From: Alphaproteobacteria bacterium
GTDB lineage: Bacteria > Pseudomonadota > Alphaproteobacteria > Micavibrionales > UBA2020
Assembly (NCBI GenBank): GCA_023136145.1
Contig: JAGLRU010000384.1
Coordinates: forward strand, 1-11,946
Length of the DNA: 11,946 nt
Reading direction: 5' to 3'
The position numbers and the translations under genes were made by a program. Below are positions 1-6,582 of this stretch, in pieces. The notes below the pieces were generated by a model that ran no database searches, was not told the DNA's origin, and saw nothing but the letters and a program-made list of their open reading frames with translations. The stretch's first letter is position 1. Each line of letters starts with the position of its first letter.

Positions 1-97
1 GACCACGCAAAACACTGGGTTACCATTCACCAAATGAGGTCTTCGATAAGCTCACAGACGCGTCACAAAATTATGCACTTGGTATGTGAACTTAGGT
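1..97 (+). mobile_element. right end of an IS30-family insertion sequence (partial)
   Basis: Only the last ~97 bases of the element are in the window. It is identified by the transposase C-terminus it encodes. In many IS30-family elements the terminal inverted repeat overlaps the last transposase codons, and the stretch from about 71 to 97 (TTATGCACTTGG... through the stop codon) looks like such an end. The exact outer edge cannot be set without the left inverted repeat, which lies outside the window. The element abuts the truncated trlF-like gene. Confidence 0.6.
3..89 (+). CDS. IS30-family transposase, C-terminal fragment
   Basis: Frame 3 is open from the window edge to a TGA at 87-89. It encodes 28 residues beginning PRKTLGYHSPNEVF. 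The 'RPRKTLGY.TPNEVF' block is the characteristic C-terminal signature of IS30-family DDE transposases, which cut and join the ends of their element. The rest of the protein, including the catalytic DDE residues, lies upstream of the window. The last bases overlap the GTG at 86 that formally opens the next reading frame. Confidence 0.75.
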   Translation, partial: PRKTLGYHSPNEVFDKLTDASQNYALGM

Positions 98-1408
98 AAG
101 ATATTAAACCTTAGAAATGCCAAGAGTGAAATTGAAAGCTACAAAATACGCACTGACCAGTTTAAAACTAAGATCAATGTTGATTTGAAAGAGTTTGGTC
201 TCAAGGTAGATGATCTTATTAATCTGAATATAAATTTCACAAAATTAGATGCTGTTATATCAGACTTAGAAGCGGAACTGAATACAGAGAAAGAAACAGT
301 CTTTAATGATCAAAACGAAAATATTTTAAAGCAGCAGATTGAAGAAAATATTGAGAAAATGAGGATATTAGAGTTAACATTAGATGCTCCTAACAGAAAG
401 TATCAAGCATATTTAAAAGAAGTTGATAATTGGAAAAAGAAAAAGCAAGAAATTGAAGGTGACTTTGAGCAAATAGGCTCTCTTAATCAGTTAAAAGAAC
501 AAAAGAAATCTTTAGAAAAACTAAAAGACACCTTAAATGAACTTTACGAAAACCGTTATGAGTTAAGCACAAAAATATTTAAGAATATTAATAAGCTAAA
601 AATGGAGTATCAAAATTTATACGCTCCTATTGAACAATTTATGGAAAGTAAAGAAGATTCCGATAAAGCAGAAAACAATCCTGAAATAGAGCTAAGCTTT
701 TCCGCTTCTATCGTTCATACAGATTTTCTAAATACATTCCTCAATTATATAAACAAAGGCAGAAGTGGCTTTTTTAAAGGAACTGAGGATGGCTCTCGTA
801 AGTTATCAGAATTACTAAAAACGACTGATTTTCAAACTGCCAATGGTGTTAGATATTTTTTAACTAACATAATTAAAGCTTTGTCAGATGGTTCGGACGA
901 TTCAATACTTGCTAAAGTCCAAGAGCAAATGAACACCCCTCAAAAGATTAGTGAATTTTACGATTATATTTTCTCATTAGGATACCTCTCCCCAAAATAT
1001 GAATTGACATGGAGTGGAAAGAAACCAGAAGAGCTATCCCCCGGTGAAAGAGGTTGTATGCTTCTGGTCTTTTATTTGTTGCTGGATAAGAGAAACCATC
1101 CTTTAATAATAGATCAACCAGAAGAAAACCTTGATAATCAAACGATTTTCAAAATTCTTGTTCCATGTGTCCGTAAAGCTAAGAATAGACGACAGATTAT
1201 TATCGTAACGCACAACCCCAATATTGCTGTAAATTGTGATGCAGATCAGATTATATGCGCTTCTATTGATAAGAAGAAAAAAAACAAAGTTTTGTATAAA
1301 AGCGGAGCTATAGAAGATCAAAAAATCCGGGAACAAATCATTGATATTCTGGAAGGTACTATCCCTGCTTTTGTTAAACGCAGCAATACTTATAGAATAA
1401 CGTCATAA
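86..1408 (+). pseudogene. TrlF-like SMC/ABC-type ATPase, 5'-truncated
   Basis: This is the C-terminal part of a TrlF-family protein, which in full length joins an N-terminal PHP phosphoesterase domain to an SMC/ABC-like ATPase and is found in defence and mobile regions. Visible are a charged coiled coil (about residues 40-190), an ABC signature LSPGERG at 317-323, Walker B PLIIDQPEENLDN with D343 and E346/E347, and the H-loop VTHN with H376. The ending LEGTIPAF is also typical. Walker A and the PHP domain are absent, and 440 aa is roughly half the usual length. The apparent GTG start at 86 lies inside the IS30 transposase end and has no convincing ribosome binding site, so true trlF sequence probably begins near 98. 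I infer an inactive remnant left by IS insertion. Outward transcription from the IS could still express the ATPase half. Confidence 0.75.
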
Positions 1409-1568
1409 ATAATTGCTTAGTTTTCTGATAATTAGCAAGAATATTTATAAATCAAATCTTAGCTTTCAGCGTATCGTTCTTGTTTCGTTGTGACTGGTAT
1501 TTAATTTAGTCGATATTTAATAACTTTCTTTTATTTTAATCCAACAGACATTATTTTTTATTTTTCTT

Positions 1569-1898
1569 TCAAACCCTATGTGTATTTTCGATTGGTGAGG
1601 GTGTTAGGCGATAACCCAAAGCATGCATGATCGCATTAACATTATCAAAGCGGGGATTGCCCTTGTTGGACAAAGCGTGCTGAACCCCTTGTCGGGTCAT
1701 GCCTGTAATTTTAGCAAGATTAGTAATGCCTTTGACTTTGGCAATCACACGCAAAGAAGCAAGTAGGGCTGCTGAACTTCCATTCTGAGCATAGTCATCA
1801 AATATTTCATCAATGTAAGAACCAATTTCTTCTGGGTGGTTGCGGAAATATTCTTCCTCAACATCCCTGAATGCCCTGTAATTACGTTTCTTGGTCAT
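1569..1898 (-). CDS. higA: HigA-type antitoxin (addiction module antidote, HTH)
   Basis: This 109-aa protein resembles the 'addiction module antidote' family that accompanies HigB-like killer proteins. A helix-turn-helix covers about residues 58-84 (ITNLAKITGMTRQGVQHAL), followed by the typical NVNAIMHALGYRL segment. The family neutralises its partner toxin by direct binding and represses the shared promoter. The ATG at 1896-1898 lies inside the 3' end of the toxin gene (17-nt overlap), so the two genes are translationally coupled in toxin-first order. The HTH and the palindrome upstream of the toxin together suggest autoregulation. The symbol denotes the family; the exact HigA subclass is inferred from sequence pattern. 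Confidence 0.85.
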   Translation of the reverse strand: MTKKRNYRAFRDVEEEYFRNHPEEIGSYIDEIFDDYAQNGSSAALLASLRVIAKVKGITNLAKITGMTRQGVQHALSNKGNPRFDNVNAIMHALGYRLTPSPIENTHRV

Positions 1899-2229
1899 GA
1901 GCCTTATACTCCTTCCAATATGCTTTAGCGGCTTTTATGTCCCTGTTCTGAGAGCCTTTATCACCACCACATAAGAGAATAACGATATTACCATCCTCTT
2001 CACCAAAATAAACCCGGTATCCGGGGCTAAGGAATATTCGTAATTCCGAAACCCCTTCACCTACAGGTTCACAATCTCCGTACAAGCCATATTCTAGCCT
2101 TCCAATTCGTTTCAGAACAGCCCTTCGGCCTTTCTGATCCCGTAGGTCATTCAGCCAGTCCGTAAACGGTTCCTTACTGTTTTTATTCTGAAAAACAATG
2201 ACCTTTTTTGATTCTACGACCTGTACCAT
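1882..2229 (-). CDS. higB: HigB/RelE-like toxin (addiction module killer protein)
   Basis: A RelE/ParE-superfamily toxin of the 'putative addiction module killer protein' type, 115 aa from the chosen start. Family hallmarks visible are WLNDLRD, RIGRLEYGLYGD, GVSELRIFLSPGYRVYF and LLCGGDKGSQNRDIKAAKAYW. Related toxins are ribosome-dependent mRNA endonucleases. The frame is open to 2301, but I chose the ATG at 2227-2229 (MVQVVE...). It follows an AAAGGTAG ribosome binding site, matches the usual family N-terminus, and lies just downstream of a promoter and palindromic operator that would fall inside the gene if the upstream ATG were used. The downstream antitoxin gene overlaps its 3' end. Confidence 0.85.
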   Translation of the reverse strand: MVQVVESKKVIVFQNKNSKEPFTDWLNDLRDQKGRRAVLKRIGRLEYGLYGDCEPVGEGVSELRIFLSPGYRVYFGEEDGNIVILLCGGDKGSQNRDIKAAKAYWKEYKAHDQET

Positions 2230-2242
2230 ATTTCTACCTTTT

Positions 2243-2271
2243 ATCATAGCACTGCCAAATATATTTGGCAA
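2243..2271 (-). promoter_or_regulatory. higBA promoter with palindromic operator
   Basis: On the minus strand TTGCCA (2271-2266) and TATGAT (2248-2243) are separated by 17 nt, and TGC precedes the -10 as in extended -10 promoters. An 18-bp perfect palindrome, TGCCAAATATATTTGGCA (2253-2270), overlaps the -35 and spacer, so a bound repressor would exclude RNA polymerase. The natural ligand is the adjacent HTH antitoxin or toxin-antitoxin complex. The -10 ends only 13 nt before the toxin ATG, so the leader would be very short. Confidence 0.7.
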
Positions 2272-2301
2272 GTAAATTCGTTTAATTTCAGTTTTTTCCA
2301 A

Positions 2302-2571
2302 GCTATAAATAGCTTAAAAATTAAGCTTTTTCTATGGTCTTGTAAATTATTCTTTCTTCTTCATTTCCGCTTAGGAAACCATTTTGTACCTGATTTCGGT
2401 ATCAACAAATAATGTCATATCAATGACCCTTATTTGGTCATAAAAAGTAGCTTAACACACTGTCCGAATTTCTGGAGCCACATCTAAGAAAGGCATAACA
2501 ATGGCTGCCAATCTGCATAAATAATATTCAAAATATATTAACAACACATCTTAAGAAATAATTTGAAAAAG
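2302..2571. other. intergenic stretch with no gene recognised
   Basis: This AT-rich stretch lies between the higBA promoter and the putative DRT3 ncRNA. No frame gives a credible protein on either strand. A less AT-rich patch at about 2451-2515 (CACACTGTCCGAATTTCTGG and following) stands out from its surroundings and might be a decayed insertion-sequence end, but I could not match it to a family. No clear terminator hairpin is visible. Confidence 0.4.
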
Positions 2572-2718
2572 TGTATTAGAACGCCTCAACATCTGGTGTG
2601 TGAGCCGAAACTCTCAGATTAGGCTCATATTTTCCTTGCGGGAAAATTGTATGCTTTTATCGAAGATAAATTTGATACAAGCATCAAATTTATGGAAGTA
2701 ATATTGGCGAACTAATAC
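2572..2718 (-). ncRNA. putative DRT3 template ncRNA
   Basis: Directly downstream of drt3b on the same strand is a compact structured element. Its ends pair: GTATTAG (2718-2712) with CTAATAC (2579-2573), then CGCC (2709-2706) with GGCG (2585-2582), separated by a symmetric UU/UU internal loop. Inside are an 11-bp hairpin (2693-2683 with 2676-2666, loop 2682-2677), a 7-bp hairpin (2647-2641 with 2635-2629, five-base loop) and a 6-bp stem TGAGCC/GGCTCA (2627-2622 with 2606-2601). Overlapping the last base of that stem and running on from it is ACACAC (2601-2596; CACACAC from 2602), then CAGATGTTGA and the closing helix. A short U-run (2570-2566) follows. DRT3 is reported to carry an ncRNA whose ACACAC serves as template for poly(GT) synthesis by Drt3a, and this element matches in content. 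The boundaries are inferred from pairing and promoter position. Confidence 0.72.
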
Positions 2719-2724
2719 TCTTAA

Positions 2725-2752
2725 ACTATAGTCACTAATAGGATAAATTCAA
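2725..2752 (-). promoter_or_regulatory. candidate promoter of the DRT3 ncRNA
   Basis: On the minus strand TTGAAT (2752-2747) and TATAGT (2730-2725) are separated by 16 nt. The predicted start, 6-8 nt after the -10, is about 2718, which is the first paired base of the ncRNA closing helix. The promoter straddles the drt3b stop codon at 2737-2735, so the RNA could be made independently of the RT mRNA. Read-through and processing from the RT operon is the alternative. Confidence 0.5.
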
Positions 2753-4735
2753 CTCTTTACGCTCTAAAAGCTTCACAAGATCCAAATCTTTCCATTTTAC
2801 GAACCAATATATAGACTGCAAATCGTCAATAAAGCCTTCTATTTTCTTATATGAAAAATGGGGCTTTTGTTCATATTGTTTTAGATAAAGCATTAACAGC
2901 TCTTTTTTAAACTCTCTGCTTAAATAAGGACAGCTCATACTATCCAAGAATAAGTGATTTGCTTCCGAACAACTATGGAGTAATTTTTGGTTTTTAGAAA
3001 TTATTTTAAAAATAGATTTTTTAATTTTTTCTTTAAGATCATAATAAAAGGTATGATCCTTAATATAATAAAGGACTGAGACGACTTCAAAATAGGTGAT
3101 ATTTTTACAGTTATCATAAAACTTAGATAATTTCTCTTGGGGTATTAAGTAATTTTCTCCGAACTCGCTTACAGCTAGAATAATATTCAAATTTTCAAGC
3201 GTTGATAGACCATCCCTATTTTTATTTTTCAAACCATTTAATGGAAAGTGCGTAGTAATTTCATGCATTACCATTCCTCTAAAATCATCAATATATTCAC
3301 TATAATTTTCAGATAGAAACCTATCTATAATTATAACTGTTTTAGCTAATTTATTGGATGATTGTGATTGAGGACATACAAAATAAAAAAAGAGCATTAT
3401 TTCAATAAAGGAAAAAATAATATTTTTACATTGCGACCTTATCAAAGAAACTTGTTCATCATCACTCTGGGAAAAGTCATCTGTAATCTCTTTGGAATTT
3501 ACAAACGAAATTAACTGCCTAGAAAGACAAGAAACTAAGAAGGACGAAACATCTCCATAGGATGCATTTTGATTTTTGCAAACAACTTTGATGTTAGTTA
3601 TAAATTTTTTTATAAAGCCACTTCGAGAATTAATTTTTTTAGGCTGAAACTTGAAAGAATTTTTATCATCTTGCCTCTTAAAACAGCTCTTATATAGAGT
3701 AGTTAAACAGTCATCTGCCTCTGCAATAACGTTAGATTTTTTAGTTACAAACGGACGATCATAATTATCAATTTTTGAATCGTTAATATACAAATTATAT
3801 TTAGAAAGCTCATCACTGATAATGTACGACACAACATCCATTACGTCCGTAGTATTAGAAAATACTACGTAATCATCAACATAACGAACAAAATGGTAAT
3901 CGCATCCAAAACGATGGGAATGTTTTTCACTTAATATTTGTATTACATTGAAATCAATTTGCTGAAAAATAATTTCAGCAAAAATACGGCTGACTTCTGA
4001 ACCGATAGGAATTCCATTTGTTTCATTGTTGTTAGACCTTTGCATTAATTGGTCAAAGGTAGTAGCAAATTGGTTTAAAAATCCAGTATTTTTTTTATTA
4101 AATTCTTTATGCTTTGTCGCCCAAGCAATTACGTGCGTATAAATACTATCAAAGCAATTTGCTACGTCTAGCATGCGCATACTAGAAAACTTCTTTTCTA
4201 GATAAAAATAACGATCACTTTTAAAGAATTTATAAAATCTATTATGCGACTTATAAGCAAAAAAAGAAGACGTGTGTCTTTTGAAAAGCTCATCTTTAAC
4301 TGTATCTATATCAATATCTTTATATGGAGAATAAGCACCGCCACCTTTTAAAAATAATGAATTACTAACTTTGTATGGCGCTCTAATCGAAGCTTGGCTT
4401 TTTGTACAAAAATATGTAATCAAGTTGCTATATTCTGAATAAAAATCACAAAAATTAAGCTGAGCACGCGGATGCATAAGGGATAGATTACGCAGCGTTA
4501 ATATGTCTTTGCTAATATTATACTTGTAAGGCGAGGATTGAGATAAACCACATAAAAGCTTATTATAAATTGATTTGATAATTTCAGAAGTCGTTTTTTT
4601 AGAATTATTTTGATTATAAAGATTTATATACAACCCGTCATTTGAAAAAATCACAGGTACGTCTCCGTTCAACATATCAGTAAGAAGCGCACGAAACTTG
4701 TCTTTTTTATCAACATGCTGAATATTCATCGCCAT
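2735..4735 (-). CDS. drt3b: Drt3b, UG8-type reverse transcriptase of DRT type 3
   Basis: This 666-aa protein has an RT palm: motif A RMLDVANCFDSIY (D190), motif B NGIPIGSEVSRIFAE (P243, G245) and motif C FVRYVDDYVVF (YVDD 285-288). About 120 residues precede the palm and about 340 follow motif C; the C-terminal half is helix-rich with no domain I can name. Size, order and pairing with a smaller RT match the UG8 component of DRT3. As I recall recent work, Drt3b makes the poly(AC) strand complementary to the Drt3a product without a nucleic-acid template. The gene overlaps the end of drt3a. No strong ribosome binding site is visible, and an ATG two codons later (4729-4727) forms an ATGA overlap with the drt3a stop, so translation is probably coupled and either start is possible. 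It is strongly AT-rich. Confidence 0.85.
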   Translation of the reverse strand: MAMNIQHVDKKDKFRALLTDMLNGDVPVIFSNDGLYINLYNQNNSKKTTSEIIKSIYNKLLCGLSQSSPYKYNISKDILTLRNLSLMHPRAQLNFCDFYSEYSNLITYFCTKSQASIRAPYKVSNSLFLKGGGAYSPYKDIDIDTVKDELFKRHTSSFFAYKSHNRFYKFFKSDRYFYLEKKFSSMRMLDVANCFDSIYTHVIAWATKHKEFNKKNTGFLNQFATTFDQLMQRSNNNETNGIPIGSEVSRIFAEIIFQQIDFNVIQILSEKHSHRFGCDYHFVRYVDDYVVFSNTTDVMDVVSYIISDELSKYNLYINDSKIDNYDRPFVTKKSNVIAEADDCLTTLYKSCFKRQDDKNSFKFQPKKINSRSGFIKKFITNIKVVCKNQNASYGDVSSFLVSCLSRQLISFVNSKEITDDFSQSDDEQVSLIRSQCKNIIFSFIEIMLFFYFVCPQSQSSNKLAKTVIIIDRFLSENYSEYIDDFRGMVMHEITTHFPLNGLKNKNRDGLSTLENLNIILAVSEFGENYLIPQEKLSKFYDNCKNITYFEVVSVLYYIKDHTFYYDLKEKIKKSIFKIISKNQKLLHSCSEANHLFLDSMSCPYLSREFKKELLMLYLKQYEQKPHFSYKKIEGFIDDLQSIYWFVKWKDLDLVKLLERKELNLSY

Positions 4736-5991
4736 ATTTTTGCTATTTCATTCAATCTGTTTGGACTATAAGTTTTAAACACTCTTTTCTCAAAGCCATT
4801 TTTAAAACCTAATTTGAGCAATTTTTGCAGCTGGTTATTTGATAATTTTCCATTTAATAAATTAGATAGCCTTGAACTTTTAGTAAGTAAAATATGTCTA
4901 AAATACTTATCTATATCATGCATACAACTGTAAGGATAAGTAAGCATAGAATTACTATAATAAATGCCTGTCGTGATTTTTTTATTTTTATTCTTATCCA
5001 TCATATCTCTGTTAGACACTAAAAACTCAATACGGTCATAGAATAATTGGTAATCATTGTCTTTTACGTATGCATAAGCAGCTCTTGAAACCTTTATCAT
5101 TACTTTTCTTTTTTTATTATTAGAAAGGCACAGCTCAATCTTACGATTCTTTCTTTTTTTTAAATAAGCAGATTTTTTATTCTGAGGTGTTTCAGAATCA
5201 AGATCAATATCAACAATCCTAAAATTATAACCGAGATAATTAAAATTGGCTATGACAAGGTTATTAGTGCCAATACTTCTTTGGGGAACATGAATAACTT
5301 TTTGTTTGTTATTGTTTAAATTAAGTCCGATAGGTAATGCCCTGCGTATATTTTTTAAAAAATCTTTCTCATTTTCTAAGCTAGAAGTAATAATAAAAAT
5401 ATCGTCCACGTATCTTGAATAGTAAAAAACATCTTTTGAACAAGATAGCTTTTCATCAAAATTCCGAAGGAAAACCTCTGATAAAACTGAGCTGATTTCA
5501 ATACCTCTTGGTAAGCCTCCACCATTAAGTGGCGTACAACGTTCAAAGAAAGATTGAATTAAAAGAATAGTATGAAATGGTAAATTTTCTTTTTGCAAAA
5601 TAGATATAATTTTTTCAACATCGCAACTTTCAAAAAACTTTGAGATATCTAATTTATATATTCTATAAGGTGTTCCTTCAGATAAAAATTCTTTTATCTC
5701 TTTAATAATTTTATTTCTATGCTTTGGGTATATACAAAAAAACTTTTTTACGTTTTGAGCACATTTACGCAAAACAAGCTTTTCACTCAGCTTATTTACG
5801 CTCAAAAGCAAATTTGAGTTTATTTTTCGCACTTCTATCTCTGGAAAAAATACTGAAAAATCTTTCGCTTTATTATATGAATCTTTAATTAAACTTTCTC
5901 TATAATCATCATCTTTCAATGATTGATCTTTAAAAAAATCCGCTTTTAAAATACAACTTCTTAGCGTTTTTTTGTTAAATGAATAATCCAT
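4726..5991 (-). CDS. drt3a: Drt3a, UG3-type reverse transcriptase of DRT type 3
   Basis: This 421-aa reverse transcriptase has motif A YRIYKLDISKFFES (D115), motif B GGGLPRGIEISSVLSE (P161, G163), motif C YYSRYVDDIFII (YVDD 194-197), a motif D-like GLNLNNNKQKVI (222-233) and NYLGYNF (251-257). A basic, probably RNA-binding C-terminal region follows. No maturase or endonuclease domain is present, unlike group II intron RTs, and no nitrilase as in DRT1. Length and the tandem arrangement with a 666-aa RT identify it as the UG3 partner of DRT3, which copies the ACACAC of the ncRNA into poly(GT) in the antiphage response. It is the first gene of the operon, 129 bases from the preceding tRNA-fragment terminator. 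No convincing -35/-10 or strong ribosome binding site was found in that gap. Confidence 0.85.
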   Translation of the reverse strand: MDYSFNKKTLRSCILKADFFKDQSLKDDDYRESLIKDSYNKAKDFSVFFPEIEVRKINSNLLLSVNKLSEKLVLRKCAQNVKKFFCIYPKHRNKIIKEIKEFLSEGTPYRIYKLDISKFFESCDVEKIISILQKENLPFHTILLIQSFFERCTPLNGGGLPRGIEISSVLSEVFLRNFDEKLSCSKDVFYYSRYVDDIFIITSSLENEKDFLKNIRRALPIGLNLNNNKQKVIHVPQRSIGTNNLVIANFNYLGYNFRIVDIDLDSETPQNKKSAYLKKRKNRKIELCLSNNKKRKVMIKVSRAAYAYVKDNDYQLFYDRIEFLVSNRDMMDKNKNKKITTGIYYSNSMLTYPYSCMHDIDKYFRHILLTKSSRLSNLLNGKLSNNQLQKLLKLGFKNGFEKRVFKTYSPNRLNEIAKIWR

Positions 5992-6116
5992 GCTTTATTT
6001 TAATCACCAAAAGAAAATTAAAACTACCTCAATTAACGTTGTACAGCAGACAATCCCTAAACTTTTCCTTCAACAAATACGTCACGGGTAGAAATATAAT
6101 AGAAACAGGACAAAAT

Positions 6117-6137
6117 AAAAGCCGCTCGAAAGCGGCT
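6117..6137 (-). terminator. rho-independent terminator downstream of tRNA-Met fragment
   Basis: On the minus strand AGCCGCT (6137-6131), loop TTCG and AGCGGCT (6126-6120) are followed by TTTATTTT. The UUCG tetraloop and GC-rich stem make it very stable. It lies 16 nt beyond the encoded CCA end of the tRNA fragment, so it is probably the original terminator of that tRNA gene. It isolates drt3a from transcription coming from the right. Confidence 0.85.
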
Positions 6138-6153
6138 AACTTGTTGATTTTAT

Positions 6154-6201
6154 TGGTTGCGGGGGGTGAGATTTGAACCTACGACCTTCAAGTTATGAGC
6201 C
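6154..6201 (-). pseudogene. 3' fragment of tRNA-Met (CAU), probable attachment-site remnant
   Basis: The minus strand reads from the anticodon loop (CTCATAA, anticodon CAU at 6197-6195) through the variable region, GTAGGTTCAAATC T-arm and CCCCGCA acceptor strand to an encoded CCA (6156-6154), as in initiator-type tRNA-Met. Upstream of the anticodon loop the similarity to a tRNA stops: no D-arm or 5' acceptor strand follows. The T-stem has an A-C mismatch and a G-U pair, so the copy has drifted. A fragment covering exactly the 3' half with its terminator is what tRNA-targeting integrases leave at the distal end of an inserted element. Confidence 0.75.
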
Positions 6202-6582
6202 AGAGGGATGCAACGGGAGAGCGCAGCGTCTCCATTGCCGAACAAGCGTAGCGCCGTGAGAAAAGATAGCGTGGTACTACCACGCACATCTTGCGTAAAT
6301 CCTTAACCTGTCAATCAGAGAAAAATGTAATACAAAACCTATCATGTACTACCAACTGCAAACACATGACAATGTACCACGCACTGACCAGATATTGACA
6401 CACTGCATATTGCAACAAAGGTTTTTTGACACATACAAAATAGCATTAAACTATCTGCTTTTTGTTTTATTTCAATAATTCAGGTATAATATTAATAGGT
6501 ATAAATCCGATCAAGTGTGGAAACCTGTTCCAGACATTCAGCTCTTCAGCTCCACACATAAAAGATAAAGTAATATGGTGGC
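6202..6582. other. repeat-rich noncoding stretch, possible origin or element edge
   Basis: No protein frame is credible here. It contains a hairpin (GCAA 6210-6213 and GGAGA 6216-6220 with TCTCC 6229-6233 and TTGC 6235-6238) and a 17-nt palindrome with one central base (6269-6285). Three related blocks begin GTAC: 6274-6287, 6346-6354 onward and 6374-6384, sharing TACCA or ACCACGCAC. An inverted pair TCATGT/ACATGA lies at 6342-6347 and 6364-6369. Such clusters occur at replication or transfer origins, but nothing here proves either role. Confidence 0.4.
6462..6490 (+). promoter_or_regulatory. promoter upstream of the 248-aa gene
   Basis: TTGTTT (6462-6467) and a consensus TATAAT (6485-6490) are separated by 17 nt. 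It would drive the 248-aa gene through a leader of roughly 85 nt. A second TTGACA at 6426-6431 lies upstream but lacks an equally good -10. Confidence 0.6.

Larger units (their letters stand above)
2572..5991 (-). other. complete DRT type 3 antiphage locus (drt3a-drt3b-ncRNA)
   Basis: Two adjacent, overlapping RT genes of unequal length and a structured downstream RNA with a CACACAC run form one unit on the minus strand. Both RT active sites are intact and neither frame is interrupted, so the system looks functional. It sits between a HigBA module with a TrlF remnant and a tRNA fragment, the usual setting for defence cargo on mobile elements. Confidence 0.78.

Noticed and set aside
1103..1336. 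77-codon minus-strand frame
   Set aside because: It is antisense to the conserved Walker B and H-loop part of the trlF remnant, whose protein pattern is convincing.
2230..2301. Upstream toxin start (24 additional residues)
   Set aside because: This segment contains the promoter and the perfect palindrome, and the extra residues do not match the toxin family; the ATG at 2229 has a ribosome binding site.
2735..5991. Group II intron, retron or DGR interpretation of the RTs
   Set aside because: No maturase or endonuclease domain, no intron domain V structure, no msr/msd-type inverted repeats and no template/variable repeat pair were seen. Two unequal adjacent RTs fit DRT3 better.
5979..6176. 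65-codon plus-strand open frame
   Set aside because: It runs across the start of drt3a, a terminator and into a tRNA fragment, has no ribosome binding site and no protein-like pattern.
6396..6405. ACACAC on the plus strand as an alternative DRT3 template
   Set aside because: It is on the opposite strand to the RT genes, on the far side of the tRNA fragment, and not adjacent to stems like those at 2572-2718.
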